The position numbers were made by a program, and so were the translations under genes. A stretch of DNA of 64,000 bases from Falsiruegeria mediterranea M17 (lineage in GTDB: Bacteria > Pseudomonadota > Alphaproteobacteria > Rhodobacterales > Rhodobacteraceae): contig NZ_ONZG01000001.1 in the NCBI RefSeq assembly GCF_900302455.1, forward strand, positions 434,001-498,000, in the 5' to 3' direction. Below the pieces are notes generated by a model. It was given only the letters and a program-made list of their open reading frames with translations. It was not told where the DNA came from and searched no databases. Of the stretch, positions 52,201 to 60,467 are shown one piece after another. Within the stretch, counting starts at the first letter, position 1. Each line of letters opens with the position of its first letter.

Positions 52201-52646
52201 GAATCGATTCCAGCGCCTGGCGTCAGGTTGGCGCGCAAATGCTGCCCGATCTGACGAGCGCAGAGTTCGAAGACGTGTTCACCGAAGCCCAGCGCGTTCT
52301 AGGCGCGGATCATCTGGCGCATGTCTTTGCACCTGACACCCTGGCAGAGGTTCCGATCACCGCCCGGCTGGGCGAGGCGCGGATGCATGGGATCATAGAT
52401 CGATTGATCATCACCGACACCTACATTCAGGCCATTGATTTCAAAACAAATGCCACTGTGCCCGAGATCGCCGAGGGCTGCCCCAGCGGATTGCTGCGGC
52501 AGATGGGAGCCTATGCTCAGGCGCTGGCGCAGATCTATCCCGCCCATGAAATCCGCACTGCGATCCTGTGGACTCGCACCGGGATGCTGATGCCGCTGCC
52601 ACACGATATTGTGACAGATGCATTACGAAACACCCAGATATCTTGA
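49287..52646 (+). CDS. addA: Double-strand break repair helicase-nuclease AddA
   Basis: A 1119-residue UvrD-like helicase with a C-terminal nuclease. Walker A is ANAGSGKTRVLTDRVARLL (about 25-43), CLTYTKAAASEMQNRL is motif Ia, HILVDEAQDTSPAQWDVI is motif II, VVGDKKQSIYSFQGADP is motif III, MTVHGSKGLESPIVILPD is motif V, and RLLYVALTRAEKWLIVAA is motif VI. The nuclease part shows GIIDRLIITDTYIQAIDFKTN and QMGAYAQAL. The start at 49287 gives the ATGA overlap with addB. Confidence 0.95.
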   Translation: MSARNEATEKQVTAARPDASTWLSANAGSGKTRVLTDRVARLLLSDVQPQHILCLTYTKAAASEMQNRLFKRLGEWAMLPDDQLFKQLNDLGVDGTIDPARLSHARTLFARAIETPGGLKIQTIHSFCASLLRRFPLEAGVSPQFSEMEDRAAAVLREEIVEALAEGDQAHLVDGIARFVTDTGFDSLTQAITGKRDAFTGTVDWPELMACFELPANFDEQALLDRVYLGGELELIAAIRPMLADSGGNNAKAADKLAGFTERTLSTLPILESVLLTGSGAKEPFSAKINGFPTKALREGPMSPYMPQLEALMRRVEDAREQRLALVAARKSLALHRFANVFLPEYERRKQLRGWLDFDDLILKARQLMNDPSVAAWVLYRLDGGIDHILVDEAQDTSPAQWDVIEKLAQEFTSGEGARSDVERTIFVVGDKKQSIYSFQGADPEAFDRMQREFGHRLSESGSNLVPLTLEYSFRSSAAVLGLVDQVFDGKTEAGFHAEAKHKAFKAALPGRVDLWPVVEKVDDEDDRPWTDPVDRPSAQHHTVILAEQIARAIKRMIDEGETIPEDGFESGEFVRRRVRPGDFMILVQRRSDLFAEIIRACKAAGLPIAGADRLKVGAELAVKDLAALLSFLATPEDDLSLATVLKSPLFGWSEQQLFDLAHRRTDKFLWPALRTRAEDFPGTMAVLNDLRSMTDFLRPYDLIERILTRHGGRQKLLGRLGAEAEDGINALLSQALAYERADIPSLTGFLVWMQTDDLEIKRQMGGVGDMIRVMTVHGSKGLESPIVILPDTGARRAPTDDEIMLAGDMPLWKVSRDVSPGAIAQARAEAQARQMNERLRLLYVALTRAEKWLIVAAAGDLGKSGDSWYQMVEGAMRTSGAEAIPGTAIQRLQHGDWSGLPLQEEPAAKREPVTLPDLFRTRAPTPTPARATLSPSDLGGAKALAGDMGLDEEAAKERGSRIHTLLEHLPGIDSSAWRQVGAQMLPDLTSAEFEDVFTEAQRVLGADHLAHVFAPDTLAEVPITARLGEARMHGIIDRLIITDTYIQAIDFKTNATVPEIAEGCPSGLLRQMGAYAQALAQIYPAHEIRTAILWTRTGMLMPLPHDIVTDALRNTQIS

Positions 52647-52706
52647 CGCCCCCTATGGGCGCACTTACGTTCTGAGCCCAAGCGCATTCCATTCAGGAGA
52701 CAGAAT

Positions 52707-53027
52707 ATGTCCACCGTAGCCGTCACCGACGCAACCTTCGACGCCGAAGTCAAAAACTCGGACATCCCCGTAGTGGTTGATTTCTGGGCCGAATGGTGCG
52801 GTCCGTGCAAACAGATCGGCCCCGCTCTGGAAGAACTGGCCACCCAGTACGACGGCAAGATCAAGATCGCCAAGGTCGACGTCGACAACAATCCGAACTC
52901 GGCCGCTGCAATGGGCGTGCGTGGCATCCCTGCGCTGTTCATCTTCAAAGACGGTCAGGTTGTATCGAACCGCGCCGGCGCTGCCCCGAAGGCGGCGCTG
53001 GAAAGCTGGATCAACGACTCGATCTAA
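52707..53027 (+). CDS. trxA: Thioredoxin 1
   Basis: A 106-residue thioredoxin with the active site WCGPC (Cys31, Cys34), the conserved [10 protein letters not shown], the cis-Pro segment [13 protein letters not shown] and normal length. It reduces disulfides in cytoplasmic proteins such as ribonucleotide reductase. AGGAGA lies 9 bases before the ATG. It follows addA by 60 bp and has its own terminator. Confidence 0.97.
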   Translation: MSTVAVTDATFDAEVKNSDIPVVVDFWAEWCGPCKQIGPALEELATQYDGKIKIAKVDVDNNPNSAAAMGVRGIPALFIFKDGQVVSNRAGAAPKAALESWINDSI

Positions 53028-53054
53028 GCTCCTCTCGACAGGCTTACCGGATCA

Positions 53055-53083
53055 AGGCGCTCCCACTCATGGGGCGCCTTTTT
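53055..53083 (+). terminator. Terminator of trxA
   Basis: AAGGCGCTCCC pairs with GGGGCGCCTT across a short loop and is followed by TTTCTTT. It begins 28 bp after the trxA stop. Confidence 0.85.
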
Positions 53084-53193
53084 CTTTGGCGGGTTCTTGG
53101 GTGGCGTTCTGGTGTCACCACGAGGCACCATTTGGACCTTTCGCCCCGCAAAATATCGGGCAAAGTGGTGCCAGTTAGTAGACAGGAGGCAAC

Positions 53194-53544
53194 ATGGCCA
53201 AGACACGGGTTCTGGTGGAGTTTGGCATGGGCACATCGCTCAGGCGTGAGGATTACACCGAGGCAGCACTCAGGGCGCTGAAAGACGCGCTATGGCACAA
53301 TTCGGTCAATATGGCCGAGCTGTTCGATTTTCCCAAAGAGGCAATGATCATTGATGCCGAGATTGGGGTGCAAAAGCCCGATCAGGTGGATGTCGATGCG
53401 CTGCTGAACGTCTTTCCTTACGGCCAGCCCAGCATCACCTTGGTCGAGGGCGGATTGGACATCGAAAAGCCGCACACAGACGGCCGCACGGTCGTCGCCA
53501 ATGCGGCGATTGTCGTGTCCTTTGATATGGAGCCCGCACAATGA
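53194..53544 (+). CDS. Lin0512-family protein, first of a tandem pair
   Basis: A 116-residue protein with the family pattern VLVEFGMGTSLRREDYTEAALRALKDALWHNSV, AEIGVQKPDQVDVDALL and VEGGLDIEKPHTDGRTVVANAAIVV. The family has no known function. GGAGGC lies upstream of the ATG. It is translationally coupled (ATGA) to a paralogue of the same layout, so the two probably form a heteromer. Confidence 0.88.
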   Translation: MAKTRVLVEFGMGTSLRREDYTEAALRALKDALWHNSVNMAELFDFPKEAMIIDAEIGVQKPDQVDVDALLNVFPYGQPSITLVEGGLDIEKPHTDGRTVVANAAIVVSFDMEPAQ

Positions 53545-53909
53545 CCGAGAAACGTATCATCCTAGAAATGGGCATGGGCAACGACCTGTATGGTCAGGAC
53601 TATACCAAAGCCGCGCGCCGCGCTGTCCAAGACGCGCTGCATCATTCGTCGATCACGCTGTTTTCCAAGCTGGGTGTCGATCACACCGAAATGCGCGTGC
53701 AGGTGACGATTGGCGTGCAGAACCCGGATGCGGTCGATTGCAATCTTGTGGCGGCTGACCTGCCGCGCGGCCGCGCCGAAGTGCGCGCGGTCAAAGGCGG
53801 ATTGGATGTTGCAGACACCGAAGCGGGCACGCGACACGTCGTGGCCACTGCTGCGGTTGAAGCCTGGGTGCCCGACATGGCCGGGAAATGGGTACAAAGC
53901 CAACCTTGA
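53541..53909 (+). CDS. Lin0512-family protein, second of a tandem pair
   Basis: A 122-residue paralogue of the preceding gene product: ILEMGMGNDLYGQDYTKAARRAVQDALHHSSI, VTIGVQNPDAVDCNLVAADLP and VKGGLDVADTEAGTRHVVATAAVEAWV align block by block with it. The pair probably arose by duplication and diverged. A strong hairpin follows 9 bp after the stop. Confidence 0.88.
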   Translation: MTEKRIILEMGMGNDLYGQDYTKAARRAVQDALHHSSITLFSKLGVDHTEMRVQVTIGVQNPDAVDCNLVAADLPRGRAEVRAVKGGLDVADTEAGTRHVVATAAVEAWVPDMAGKWVQSQP

Positions 53910-53918
53910 AAACAAAAA

Positions 53919-53944
53919 GGCCGCCCCCGAGGGATGGGGCGGCT
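53919..53944. terminator. Bidirectional terminator between Lin0512 and DUF1127 genes
   Basis: GCCGCCCC and GGGGCGGC pair around an 8-base loop. On the plus strand TCTTTTC follows; on the minus strand a TTTTT run follows. It can end both converging transcripts. Confidence 0.8.
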
Positions 53945-53968
53945 CTTTTCGTCAAAGACGGCTCAAGA

Positions 53969-54163
53969 TCAGAATTTGGCGATCTCGGCGCGTGTCAGGC
54001 CGATGTCGCTCAGCATTTCGTCCGACAGATTGGACAGAGCTTTGCGTGTTTTGCGGGCCTCGTTCCATTCGGTGATGGATTCTTTGACAGAGACGAATGC
54101 GTTGACCACACGGAGAGTTGCGACTGCTCCGAAAGGCACGGTGTTGGTGGCTACGTTTGCCAT
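53969..54163 (-). CDS. DUF1127-family small protein
   Basis: A 64-residue protein. The C-terminal TRKALSNLSDEMLSDIGLTRAEIAKF is the typical DUF1127 motif with its (L/M)xDIGLxR core. Small DUF1127 proteins in other alphaproteobacteria affect RNA turnover and phosphate or stress physiology, though this one is unstudied. GGAAG precedes the ATG. It is divergent from hslV and has a GTTGAGTCAAC palindrome 82 bp upstream. Confidence 0.9.
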   Translation of the reverse strand: MANVATNTVPFGAVATLRVVNAFVSVKESITEWNEARKTRKALSNLSDEMLSDIGLTRAEIAKF

Positions 54164-54244
54164 GATGCGCTTCCTTCATTTGAAACCAGCCGACCCTGCG
54201 TCGGTTGTGAGCCTCATGTAGTACCGCCGACTGAGTCCTACAAT

Positions 54245-54257
54245 TGTTGAGTCAACA
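54245..54257. promoter_or_regulatory. TGTTGAGTCAACA palindrome in the DUF1127-hslV promoter region
   Basis: A perfect 13-bp palindrome in the 249-bp divergent region. Its 11-base core is identical to that upstream of the RTX gene (26829-26839), which suggests one regulator for both. Confidence 0.4.
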
Positions 54258-54412
54258 GCCCCGATTTGCGCCCAATGCATAGCAAAACGGCACGAAATCG
54301 GGTTGAAAACTGCATTTTTGAGCGAAAAAGGAAATGCGGCCAATGCAATGCCCCGTTGCCTCTGCTGCCTGCGCGGCCCATATAGATCGCAACTCACAAG
54401 CTGGAGGCACCC

Positions 54413-54970
54413 ATGGCAGACGATCAATTCCCCGGTTGGCACGGCACAACCATCATCGGCGTTAAAAAGGGCGGTGAGGTCGTGATCGCGGGCGATGGAC
54501 AGGTGAGCCTGGGACAGACCGTCATCAAGGGCACCGCGCGCAAGGTGCGCCGCCTGTCCCCGGGTGGGTTCGATGTGGTCTGTGGCTTTGCCGGATCAAC
54601 GGCGGATGCCTTCACCTTGCTGGAGCGTCTTGAAACCAAATTGGAAGCCACCCCAGGCCAACTGGCGCGTGCGAGTGTCGAGCTGGCCAAGGATTGGCGC
54701 ACCGACAAGTACCTGCAAAAGCTCGAGGCTATGCTGATCGTGACCGACGGCAAGGACATGTTCGTGATCACCGGGGCAGGGGACGTGCTGGAACCTGAAC
54801 ACAATGTCGCCGCCATCGGATCAGGTGGCAACTTTGCGCTGGCTGCTGCTCGCGGCATGATGGACAGCGACAAGAATGCTGAAGCTGTGGCCCGCGACGC
54901 CATGGCAATTGCCGCGGACATCTGCGTTTACACAAACGGAAACCTGACTGTAGAAACAATCTCTTCCTGA
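54413..54970 (+). CDS. hslV: ATP-dependent protease peptidase subunit HslV
   Basis: A 185-residue proteasome-like threonine peptidase. The N-terminal 11 residues are probably removed to expose Thr12 of [12 protein letters not shown] as the nucleophile. [32 protein letters not shown] and [14 protein letters not shown] are family motifs. It forms the peptidase rings capped by HslU. GGAGGC lies upstream of the ATG. Its partner hslU is not adjacent but 3.0 kb downstream. Confidence 0.96.
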   Translation: MADDQFPGWHGTTIIGVKKGGEVVIAGDGQVSLGQTVIKGTARKVRRLSPGGFDVVCGFAGSTADAFTLLERLETKLEATPGQLARASVELAKDWRTDKYLQKLEAMLIVTDGKDMFVITGAGDVLEPEHNVAAIGSGGNFALAAARGMMDSDKNAEAVARDAMAIAADICVYTNGNLTVETISS

Positions 54971-55318
54971 CATTCTGAAGGGCTTGGTTTCAGCGATTTG
55001 ACGCAGAATTGGATGCGAATTCGGCCTTTGTGAACCCGTATCGGTCACTCTCCTCCGAAAATTTCAGCGTGGCATCAATTGCGCTGATCGGTGATCCCGG
55101 GTTGGTAGGAACACTTACGAATCTTGAAAAATTGCGCCTATTCCGTAGACTGGGCGCGATTTGTTCCTGCCGATGTGCTTGGGTTTTTTGATTCAGCCCC
55201 ACAACACAATCGGCGTAGTGTTTTGTTTTCATGTACTTTTCTAAGCCGGACCGTTGGACACTGATGCTTTGAAAGGTCTTTGTAGCCAGTGAAATGTAAA
55301 TTTCTTCAGGAGGTTAAG
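54971..55318. other. Non-coding region upstream of the VWA adhesin gene
   Basis: 348 bp, more AT-rich toward the right end. No credible gene. AGGAGG at 55308-55313 is the ribosome-binding site of the following gene. No hairpin terminator for hslV was found. Confidence 0.5.
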
Positions 55319-57304
55319 ATGAAAAATAAGACAAAGGGTGCGCCTGGTCGCTCAGACGACATAATTACCCCAACAACTGATCTGTTTGTCGACGCAAAGG
55401 CCGGAGACGATACTGTCATTTTCAGCCCCAGCCAAGGTTCCGCGGGCGGTGTCTACAAGGGTGGGTCCGGGATCGATACACTCGAACTCAACCTGACGTC
55501 TGAAGAATGGCTTTTACTTGCCCCCACTTTACAAGACGAAATCGATTCCTTTTTGGCGCATCTTACTGCCGTCACCAACCCAAGTGGCCAAGCCAATGGC
55601 AACCAGTTTTCGTTCGACAGTTTAGGGCTGAAGGTTAAACAATTTGAACACTTCCGGCTCGTGATCGACGGGGTTGAAGTCACTTCCCCTGGAGATGATC
55701 CGGTTGATGCTCAGGATGACAGCGATACGACTGACAACCGGACCGTTCTTGATGGCAATGTACTTGATAATGACTCTGTGCCCGACCTGGTTGCTTCGGT
55801 CGAAGTGATTTCCGGTCCGGGCGAAGGAACGCTGACATTCAATCCTGATGGCACGTTCCAATTCGATCCCGGCAGTGATTTTGACGACTTGTCGTTTGGT
55901 GAATCTCGGGATGTCGAATTTATCTACGAGGTAACGGACGCCAATGGCGATAGCGACACAGCCACTGCTACAATTACGGTTGAGGGAACAAACACCCCGC
56001 CAGAAGCAGTTGACGACGACTTTGTCACAGCGGAAAGCACTATACCGGTTTCGCTGGATGTCCTTTTCAACGACTCTGACCCAGAAGATGACGATTTAAC
56101 GATTACATCTATCGACGACAGCGGCGTGATCGGATCGCTTTCGGTGGACGCAACAACAAATCAGATCGTTTACGATGACCTTGGCTATTTCGACTTCTTG
56201 GCGGACGGTCAGTTTGTCGAACAGTCCTTTGGCTATACCATCAGCGACGGAAACGGTGGTGAGGACAGCGCCACAGTAACCTTCACCATTGAAGGTGAAG
56301 GGTCAGCCGAAACCGAAAGCGTCGAAACAGACTCACTTGAAAATGGACAGGAAGTATCGGTGACCCTCAGTGGTCCGGGTGGTTCCGAAGACGGAAGCGG
56401 TGACTTCACACTGAACATTGGTCTGTCAGCCGTCATTCAGCCAAACATCAACGTTGTCTATGTCGTCGACACCTCTGGCAGCACGCGCGCCAGCGTGTTG
56501 GCACAGGAAATCGATGCTTTGGAGGGCTTAACAGCCGAGATCGCCGCAGCCGGGTTTGCAGATGGTAGCGTCACGGTTTCGGTTGTACCATTTTCGACAA
56601 GGGCTGATCCGGATGCATCTGGCGATGCTACGTCAACTTTCACGCTGGACACCCAAGATGACGTGGGCAGTACAGATGTAGACGCGATAAACAATGCTCT
56701 GAACGACCTGACTGGTCGTGGCTGGACCAACTATGTCGCGGCTTTGAACGAGACCACGCAAACACTTACTGACCTGGAAACCGCAAATGGCCCAGGAACC
56801 AATGTTGTTTACTTCTTGTCAGACGGACAGCCACTCATTAGTGACCCGAGCACTGGCTTCAATAGATTGCAAACAGAAGCTGAAATTGGAGTTGCAGCCG
56901 TACCGCTTCAGGCAATGGCTCAGATTTCGGCCTTCGAAATCGGCGATGTTGATGCCGTCAATTTCCTTGATGTGATCGACAACACTGGTGGAACAACCCA
57001 AGTTTCAGATCCCTCGGATCTTTCCGCCGCATTGCTGGGATCCCCAATCCCAGAAGGAAGTATCGTGGATGCCGACCTGTTTGTGTTTGACGATATGGGT
57101 GTTCTTCAGAACTCTGTGGCTTTGGACCCAGCGGACTTCAACGAAACTCTTCTAGGGTTTGAATACGACATCAACAATGTGACCGGGTTGGCGGACGATC
57201 TTGGTGAACAAAGTCTTGTTCGAATTGCAATCGGTTTGGACGATGATAATGATGGAGTGGCCGATATCACCATCGAAACCGAAGTCGACGTCTTTGGGTT
57301 CTAA
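55319..57304 (+). CDS. Large acidic adhesin with cadherin-like and VWA domains
   Basis: A 661-residue, strongly acidic protein without an N-terminal signal peptide. Near residues 15-65 is an RTX-like stretch (DAKAGDDTVIF; KGGSGIDTLELNL). Two tandem-dyad (VCBS/cadherin-like) repeats follow at about 130-225 and 228-330 (NVLDNDSVPDLVASVEVISGPGEGTLTFNPDGTF; VTDANGDSDTATATITVEG). A von Willebrand A domain covers about 378-570 with MIDAS DTSGS at about 383. The C-terminus lacks clear RTX repeats and ends EVDVFGF. Type I secretion is likely but unproven. AGGAGG precedes the ATG at 55319. Confidence 0.8.
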   Translation: MKNKTKGAPGRSDDIITPTTDLFVDAKAGDDTVIFSPSQGSAGGVYKGGSGIDTLELNLTSEEWLLLAPTLQDEIDSFLAHLTAVTNPSGQANGNQFSFDSLGLKVKQFEHFRLVIDGVEVTSPGDDPVDAQDDSDTTDNRTVLDGNVLDNDSVPDLVASVEVISGPGEGTLTFNPDGTFQFDPGSDFDDLSFGESRDVEFIYEVTDANGDSDTATATITVEGTNTPPEAVDDDFVTAESTIPVSLDVLFNDSDPEDDDLTITSIDDSGVIGSLSVDATTNQIVYDDLGYFDFLADGQFVEQSFGYTISDGNGGEDSATVTFTIEGEGSAETESVETDSLENGQEVSVTLSGPGGSEDGSGDFTLNIGLSAVIQPNINVVYVVDTSGSTRASVLAQEIDALEGLTAEIAAAGFADGSVTVSVVPFSTRADPDASGDATSTFTLDTQDDVGSTDVDAINNALNDLTGRGWTNYVAALNETTQTLTDLETANGPGTNVVYFLSDGQPLISDPSTGFNRLQTEAEIGVAAVPLQAMAQISAFEIGDVDAVNFLDVIDNTGGTTQVSDPSDLSAALLGSPIPEGSIVDADLFVFDDMGVLQNSVALDPADFNETLLGFEYDINNVTGLADDLGEQSLVRIAIGLDDDNDGVADITIETEVDVFGF

Positions 57305-57328
57305 GGCATCGTAATTTCACAAATTGTG

Positions 57329-57355
57329 AAAAGCCGCTGATTTTCAGCGGCTTTT
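57329..57355. terminator. Strong bidirectional terminator
   Basis: Perfect 12-base arms AAAAGCCGCTGA and TCAGCGGCTTTT with a 3-base loop. It lies between the converging VWA adhesin and DM13 genes and has T-runs on both strands. Confidence 0.92.
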
Positions 57356-57388
57356 CCTGTTCGGGAAATCGCGGTTCAGCGGTTCAGA

Positions 57389-57784
57389 TTAGTTGATCTT
57401 GGCAACCCCTAACGGCACACCTGCAACTTCACACCAGATGTAAACTTCGTTGTATTTCGACGCGTCCAAAGTCGGCGGCACGGCGTATTGCTGTTTGCCG
57501 GTCAGGTGCAGCAGTGCACCCAGTTTGGTGTCGGGGTCGTATTTGCCGTCCTTACCAAACGCCACGCGCGGATCAGGGCCACCATCCAACGAAAAGTCTT
57601 TGCCCAACTCGACGATGTAACGGTCACCATCCTTGACGACCTTGACCCCGCCCGATGTCACGTGATTGCTGAGACCAGTAAACGTGCCCTTGGCGCCACC
57701 GGCCAATGCGGCCCCGGTGCTTGCAACGGTCAATGCCATGCCGGATGCGGCTGCGGCCAGGAACAAAGAACGACGGTTCATCAT
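57389..57784 (-). CDS. Exported DM13-domain protein
   Basis: A 131-residue protein with a twin-arginine-like signal (NRRSLFLAAAASG, cleavage near ALAGG). The mature part is one DM13 domain: GTFTGLSNHVTSGGVKVVKDG, DFSLDGGPDPRVAFGKDG and YNEVYIWCEVAGVPLGVAKI with a single Cys. DM13 domains are proposed to take part in electron transfer with haem or redox partners. It is divergent from hslU by about 200 bp. Confidence 0.87.
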   Translation of the reverse strand: MMNRRSLFLAAAASGMALTVASTGAALAGGAKGTFTGLSNHVTSGGVKVVKDGDRYIVELGKDFSLDGGPDPRVAFGKDGKYDPDTKLGALLHLTGKQQYAVPPTLDASKYNEVYIWCEVAGVPLGVAKIN

Positions 57785-57984
57785 GAGTGGGGACCTCCCT
57801 TAAAATTCACAGGCTTGATTGCCTTGCGCTGACATTTGACCAGTCGGGCGATTATTGTAAGGGGGCCTCACGCGCCCCTGATCATGCGTGTTTTGCGCGT
57901 GTTTCGGCGTGAGGAGCACGTGATCGGCTTGTGTTTTCCGCACCCATGCTTAGGTTCCCGTTGACCCAAATGGATAGAGTGACC

Positions 57985-59292
57985 ATGACCGACCTGACCC
58001 CACGCGAGATTGTTTCTGAACTGGACCGGTTCATCATCGGCCAGAAGGATGCCAAACGGGCGGTCGCCGTGGCGTTGCGCAATCGCTGGCGGCGCAAGCA
58101 GCTGTCCGATGATCTGCGGGACGAGGTTTATCCCAAGAACATTTTGATGATCGGCCCCACCGGTGTCGGCAAGACCGAAATCAGCCGCCGGTTGGCGAAA
58201 CTGGCCCGCGCGCCGTTCATCAAAGTCGAGGCGACAAAGTTCACCGAAGTGGGCTATGTCGGCCGCGATGTCGAACAGATCGTGCGCGATCTGGTGGATG
58301 CCGCCATCGCACAGACGCGTGAGTACATGCGTGAAGACGTCAAGGCCCGCGCCCACAAGGCTGCCGAAGATCGCGTGATCGAGGCCATCGCCGGCACCGA
58401 CGCCCGCGAGGCCACACGCGACATGTTCCGCAAGAAGCTCAAATCGGGCGAATTGGACGACACCGAGATTGAGTTGGAGCTCGCCGACACCTCGAACCCC
58501 ATGTCGATGTTTGAAATTCCGGGCCAGCCTGGCGGCAACATGGGCATGATGAACCTGGGCGATATGTTTGGCAAAGCCTTTGGCGGGCGCACGACTCGCA
58601 AGAAGTTGACTGTTTCCGAAAGCTATGAAGTGCTGATCGGGGAAGAGGCCGACAAACTGCTCGATGATGAAACCGTGACCCGTATCGCGTTGGAGGCAGT
58701 TGAGCAGAATGGCATCGTCTTCCTGGACGAGATCGACAAGGTCTGCGCCCGCACCGACGCGCGCGGCGGTGACGTCAGCCGTGAGGGTGTACAGCGCGAC
58801 CTGCTGCCGCTGATCGAGGGCACCACAGTGTCGACCAAGCATGGACCAGTCAAAACCGACCACATCCTGTTCATCGCATCTGGGGCGTTTCATATCGCCA
58901 AGCCATCGGATTTGCTGCCGGAACTTCAGGGTCGCTTGCCGATCCGCGTGGAACTGCGTGCGCTGACCGAAGAGGATTTTGTGCGCATCCTGACCGAAAC
59001 CGACAACGCGCTTACCCGCCAATATACCGCCCTGATGGGCACCGAAGAAGTCACCGTTTCCTTCACCGATGACGGCATCGCCGCGTTGGCCAAAATCGCC
59101 GCTGACGTGAATCAATCGGTTGAAAACATCGGTGCGCGCCGTCTTTACACCATCATGGAACGCGTGTTCGAAGAGCTGTCGTTCACCGCACCAGATCGGT
59201 CGGGGGATGCCGTGGTTGTAGATGCCGGTTTTGTTCAGGAAAACGTGGGCGCCCTGGCGCAATCCACCGACGTCAGCCGCTACGTTCTCTAG
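57985..59292 (+). CDS. hslU: ATP-dependent protease ATPase subunit HslU
   Basis: A 435-residue AAA+ unfoldase, the usual length. Walker A is GPTGVGKT (57-64), the EYVGRD-like pore loop is [11 protein letters not shown], the family I-domain covers about 110-230, Walker B is [11 protein letters not shown], sensor regions are [13 protein letters not shown] and [14 protein letters not shown], and the C-terminus ends RYVL, which docks into HslV. The start at 57985 ([10 protein letters not shown]) is set by homology; an 18-residue longer reading exists. Confidence 0.97.
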   Translation: MTDLTPREIVSELDRFIIGQKDAKRAVAVALRNRWRRKQLSDDLRDEVYPKNILMIGPTGVGKTEISRRLAKLARAPFIKVEATKFTEVGYVGRDVEQIVRDLVDAAIAQTREYMREDVKARAHKAAEDRVIEAIAGTDAREATRDMFRKKLKSGELDDTEIELELADTSNPMSMFEIPGQPGGNMGMMNLGDMFGKAFGGRTTRKKLTVSESYEVLIGEEADKLLDDETVTRIALEAVEQNGIVFLDEIDKVCARTDARGGDVSREGVQRDLLPLIEGTTVSTKHGPVKTDHILFIASGAFHIAKPSDLLPELQGRLPIRVELRALTEEDFVRILTETDNALTRQYTALMGTEEVTVSFTDDGIAALAKIAADVNQSVENIGARRLYTIMERVFEELSFTAPDRSGDAVVVDAGFVQENVGALAQSTDVSRYVL

Positions 59293-59345
59293 ACGCCGAC
59301 AGAAAATTCGCTAGCTTGGGTCTGTTCGCGAAAGGAGCATCCAGC

Positions 59346-60467
59346 GTGCGGATTTTCTGGTTTTTGTTTGTTGGGCTGTTTCTCGCAACCTGCACCGATC
59401 GCAGCTATTCCCCGGTTGTGCCCAGCGCGTTGGACGTGGGCACGCCCAAAACCGTGTTTGCCGCAACCTCGCGCGGGAAAGAGGCAGATGGCAGCTTTGC
59501 CCATCGCCGATCCGAAAACTTGAGCCTGCTGGAACTGACGGTTTCTATTCCTCCGTCACACACGCCTGGATCACTGGATTTTGCCTATGCAAATCCCAAT
59601 CCCAACAAACAGTTCACACTTGCCGCACTGAGAGAGTTCAACAGCCTCGACGCCTTTTCCCAACGCCTGAACCAGGAGATCCGGAAAGAAGGTGTACCAT
59701 CCCGCGATGTCACTATCTTTGTTCATGGCTATAACTCAACCCAGACCGAAACCGCTTTCCGCGCGGCGCAGCTATCCCACGACATTCAGCTGCCCGGCGC
59801 CATGCTGATCTATTCCTGGCCCAGCCGAGGTAAACCGTTTGGGTATGCCTATGATTATGACAGCGTCCTGTTTGCGCGCGACGGGCTGGAACGCGTGATC
59901 CGCAAGGTCAAGTCGACCGGCGTCGATGATATCTTTATCGTGGCGCATTCCATCGGATCCGTCCTGACCATGGAGATGTTGCGACAAGCCGACATTCGTG
60001 AACCCGGCTGGGCCGACCGAAACCTGAGCGGAGTGGTTTTGCTGTCCCCGGACATCGACGTGGATCTGTTCAAATCACAGATGAGTACCCTTCAAAAAGT
60101 GCCGCAACCCTTTGTCGTGGTGGTGTCAGAAAAGGACAAGGCGCTGAACGTCTCCGGCCGTCTACGCGGCAACTCGGACGCACAGCGGTTGGGCAACATC
60201 TCATCTGTCGAGGCGGTCGCAGACCTGCCGATCAATATCGTGGATACAACGGCCTTTGCCAGTGATGCGCAATCCTCGCATCTTGTGGCGGGGACATCGC
60301 CGACACTGATCGCGATGCTTCAATCCATTCGCGCCATGGACAATTCTTTTGAATCCGACCCGGGCAATTTGGATTTCTTCCTGCCGAAGGGCTCAGATCA
60401 AGCACCTGATCACGCACGCGAAATCGTTTTGAACAAAGGTGGATTCACCGGGGATTACGGGCGGTGA
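59346..60467 (+). CDS. Lipoprotein alpha/beta hydrolase (DUF900-like)
   Basis: A 373-residue hydrolase starting at GTG 59346, chosen because AAAGGAG precedes it. The N-terminus is a lipoprotein signal (hydrophobic helix then LATC, with Cys17 as the lipid-bearing residue). Motifs: IFVHGYNSTQTE (oxyanion hole), IYSWPSRGKP and IVAHSIGSVLTMEML with the Ser nucleophile. The substrate is unknown. Its GTGA end overlaps the MFS gene start. Confidence 0.85.
   Translation: MRIFWFLFVGLFLATCTDRSYSPVVPSALDVGTPKTVFAATSRGKEADGSFAHRRSENLSLLELTVSIPPSHTPGSLDFAYANPNPNKQFTLAALREFNSLDAFSQRLNQEIRKEGVPSRDVTIFVHGYNSTQTETAFRAAQLSHDIQLPGAMLIYSWPSRGKPFGYAYDYDSVLFARDGLERVIRKVKSTGVDDIFIVAHSIGSVLTMEMLRQADIREPGWADRNLSGVVLLSPDIDVDLFKSQMSTLQKVPQPFVVVVSEKDKALNVSGRLRGNSDAQRLGNISSVEAVADLPINIVDTTAFASDAQSSHLVAGTSPTLIAMLQSIRAMDNSFESDPGNLDFFLPKGSDQAPDHAREIVLNKGGFTGDYGR

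Noticed and set aside
54176-54442. Small minus-strand frame between DUF1127 and hslV
   Set aside because: It covers the divergent promoter region, overlaps hslV and has no ribosome-binding site.
55009-55191. Short plus-strand frame upstream of the VWA adhesin gene
   Set aside because: No ribosome-binding site, no domain, and unremarkable composition.
57868-59262. Long minus-strand open frame opposite hslU
   Set aside because: hslU is certain from its AAA+ motifs. The opposite frame has no recognisable domains.
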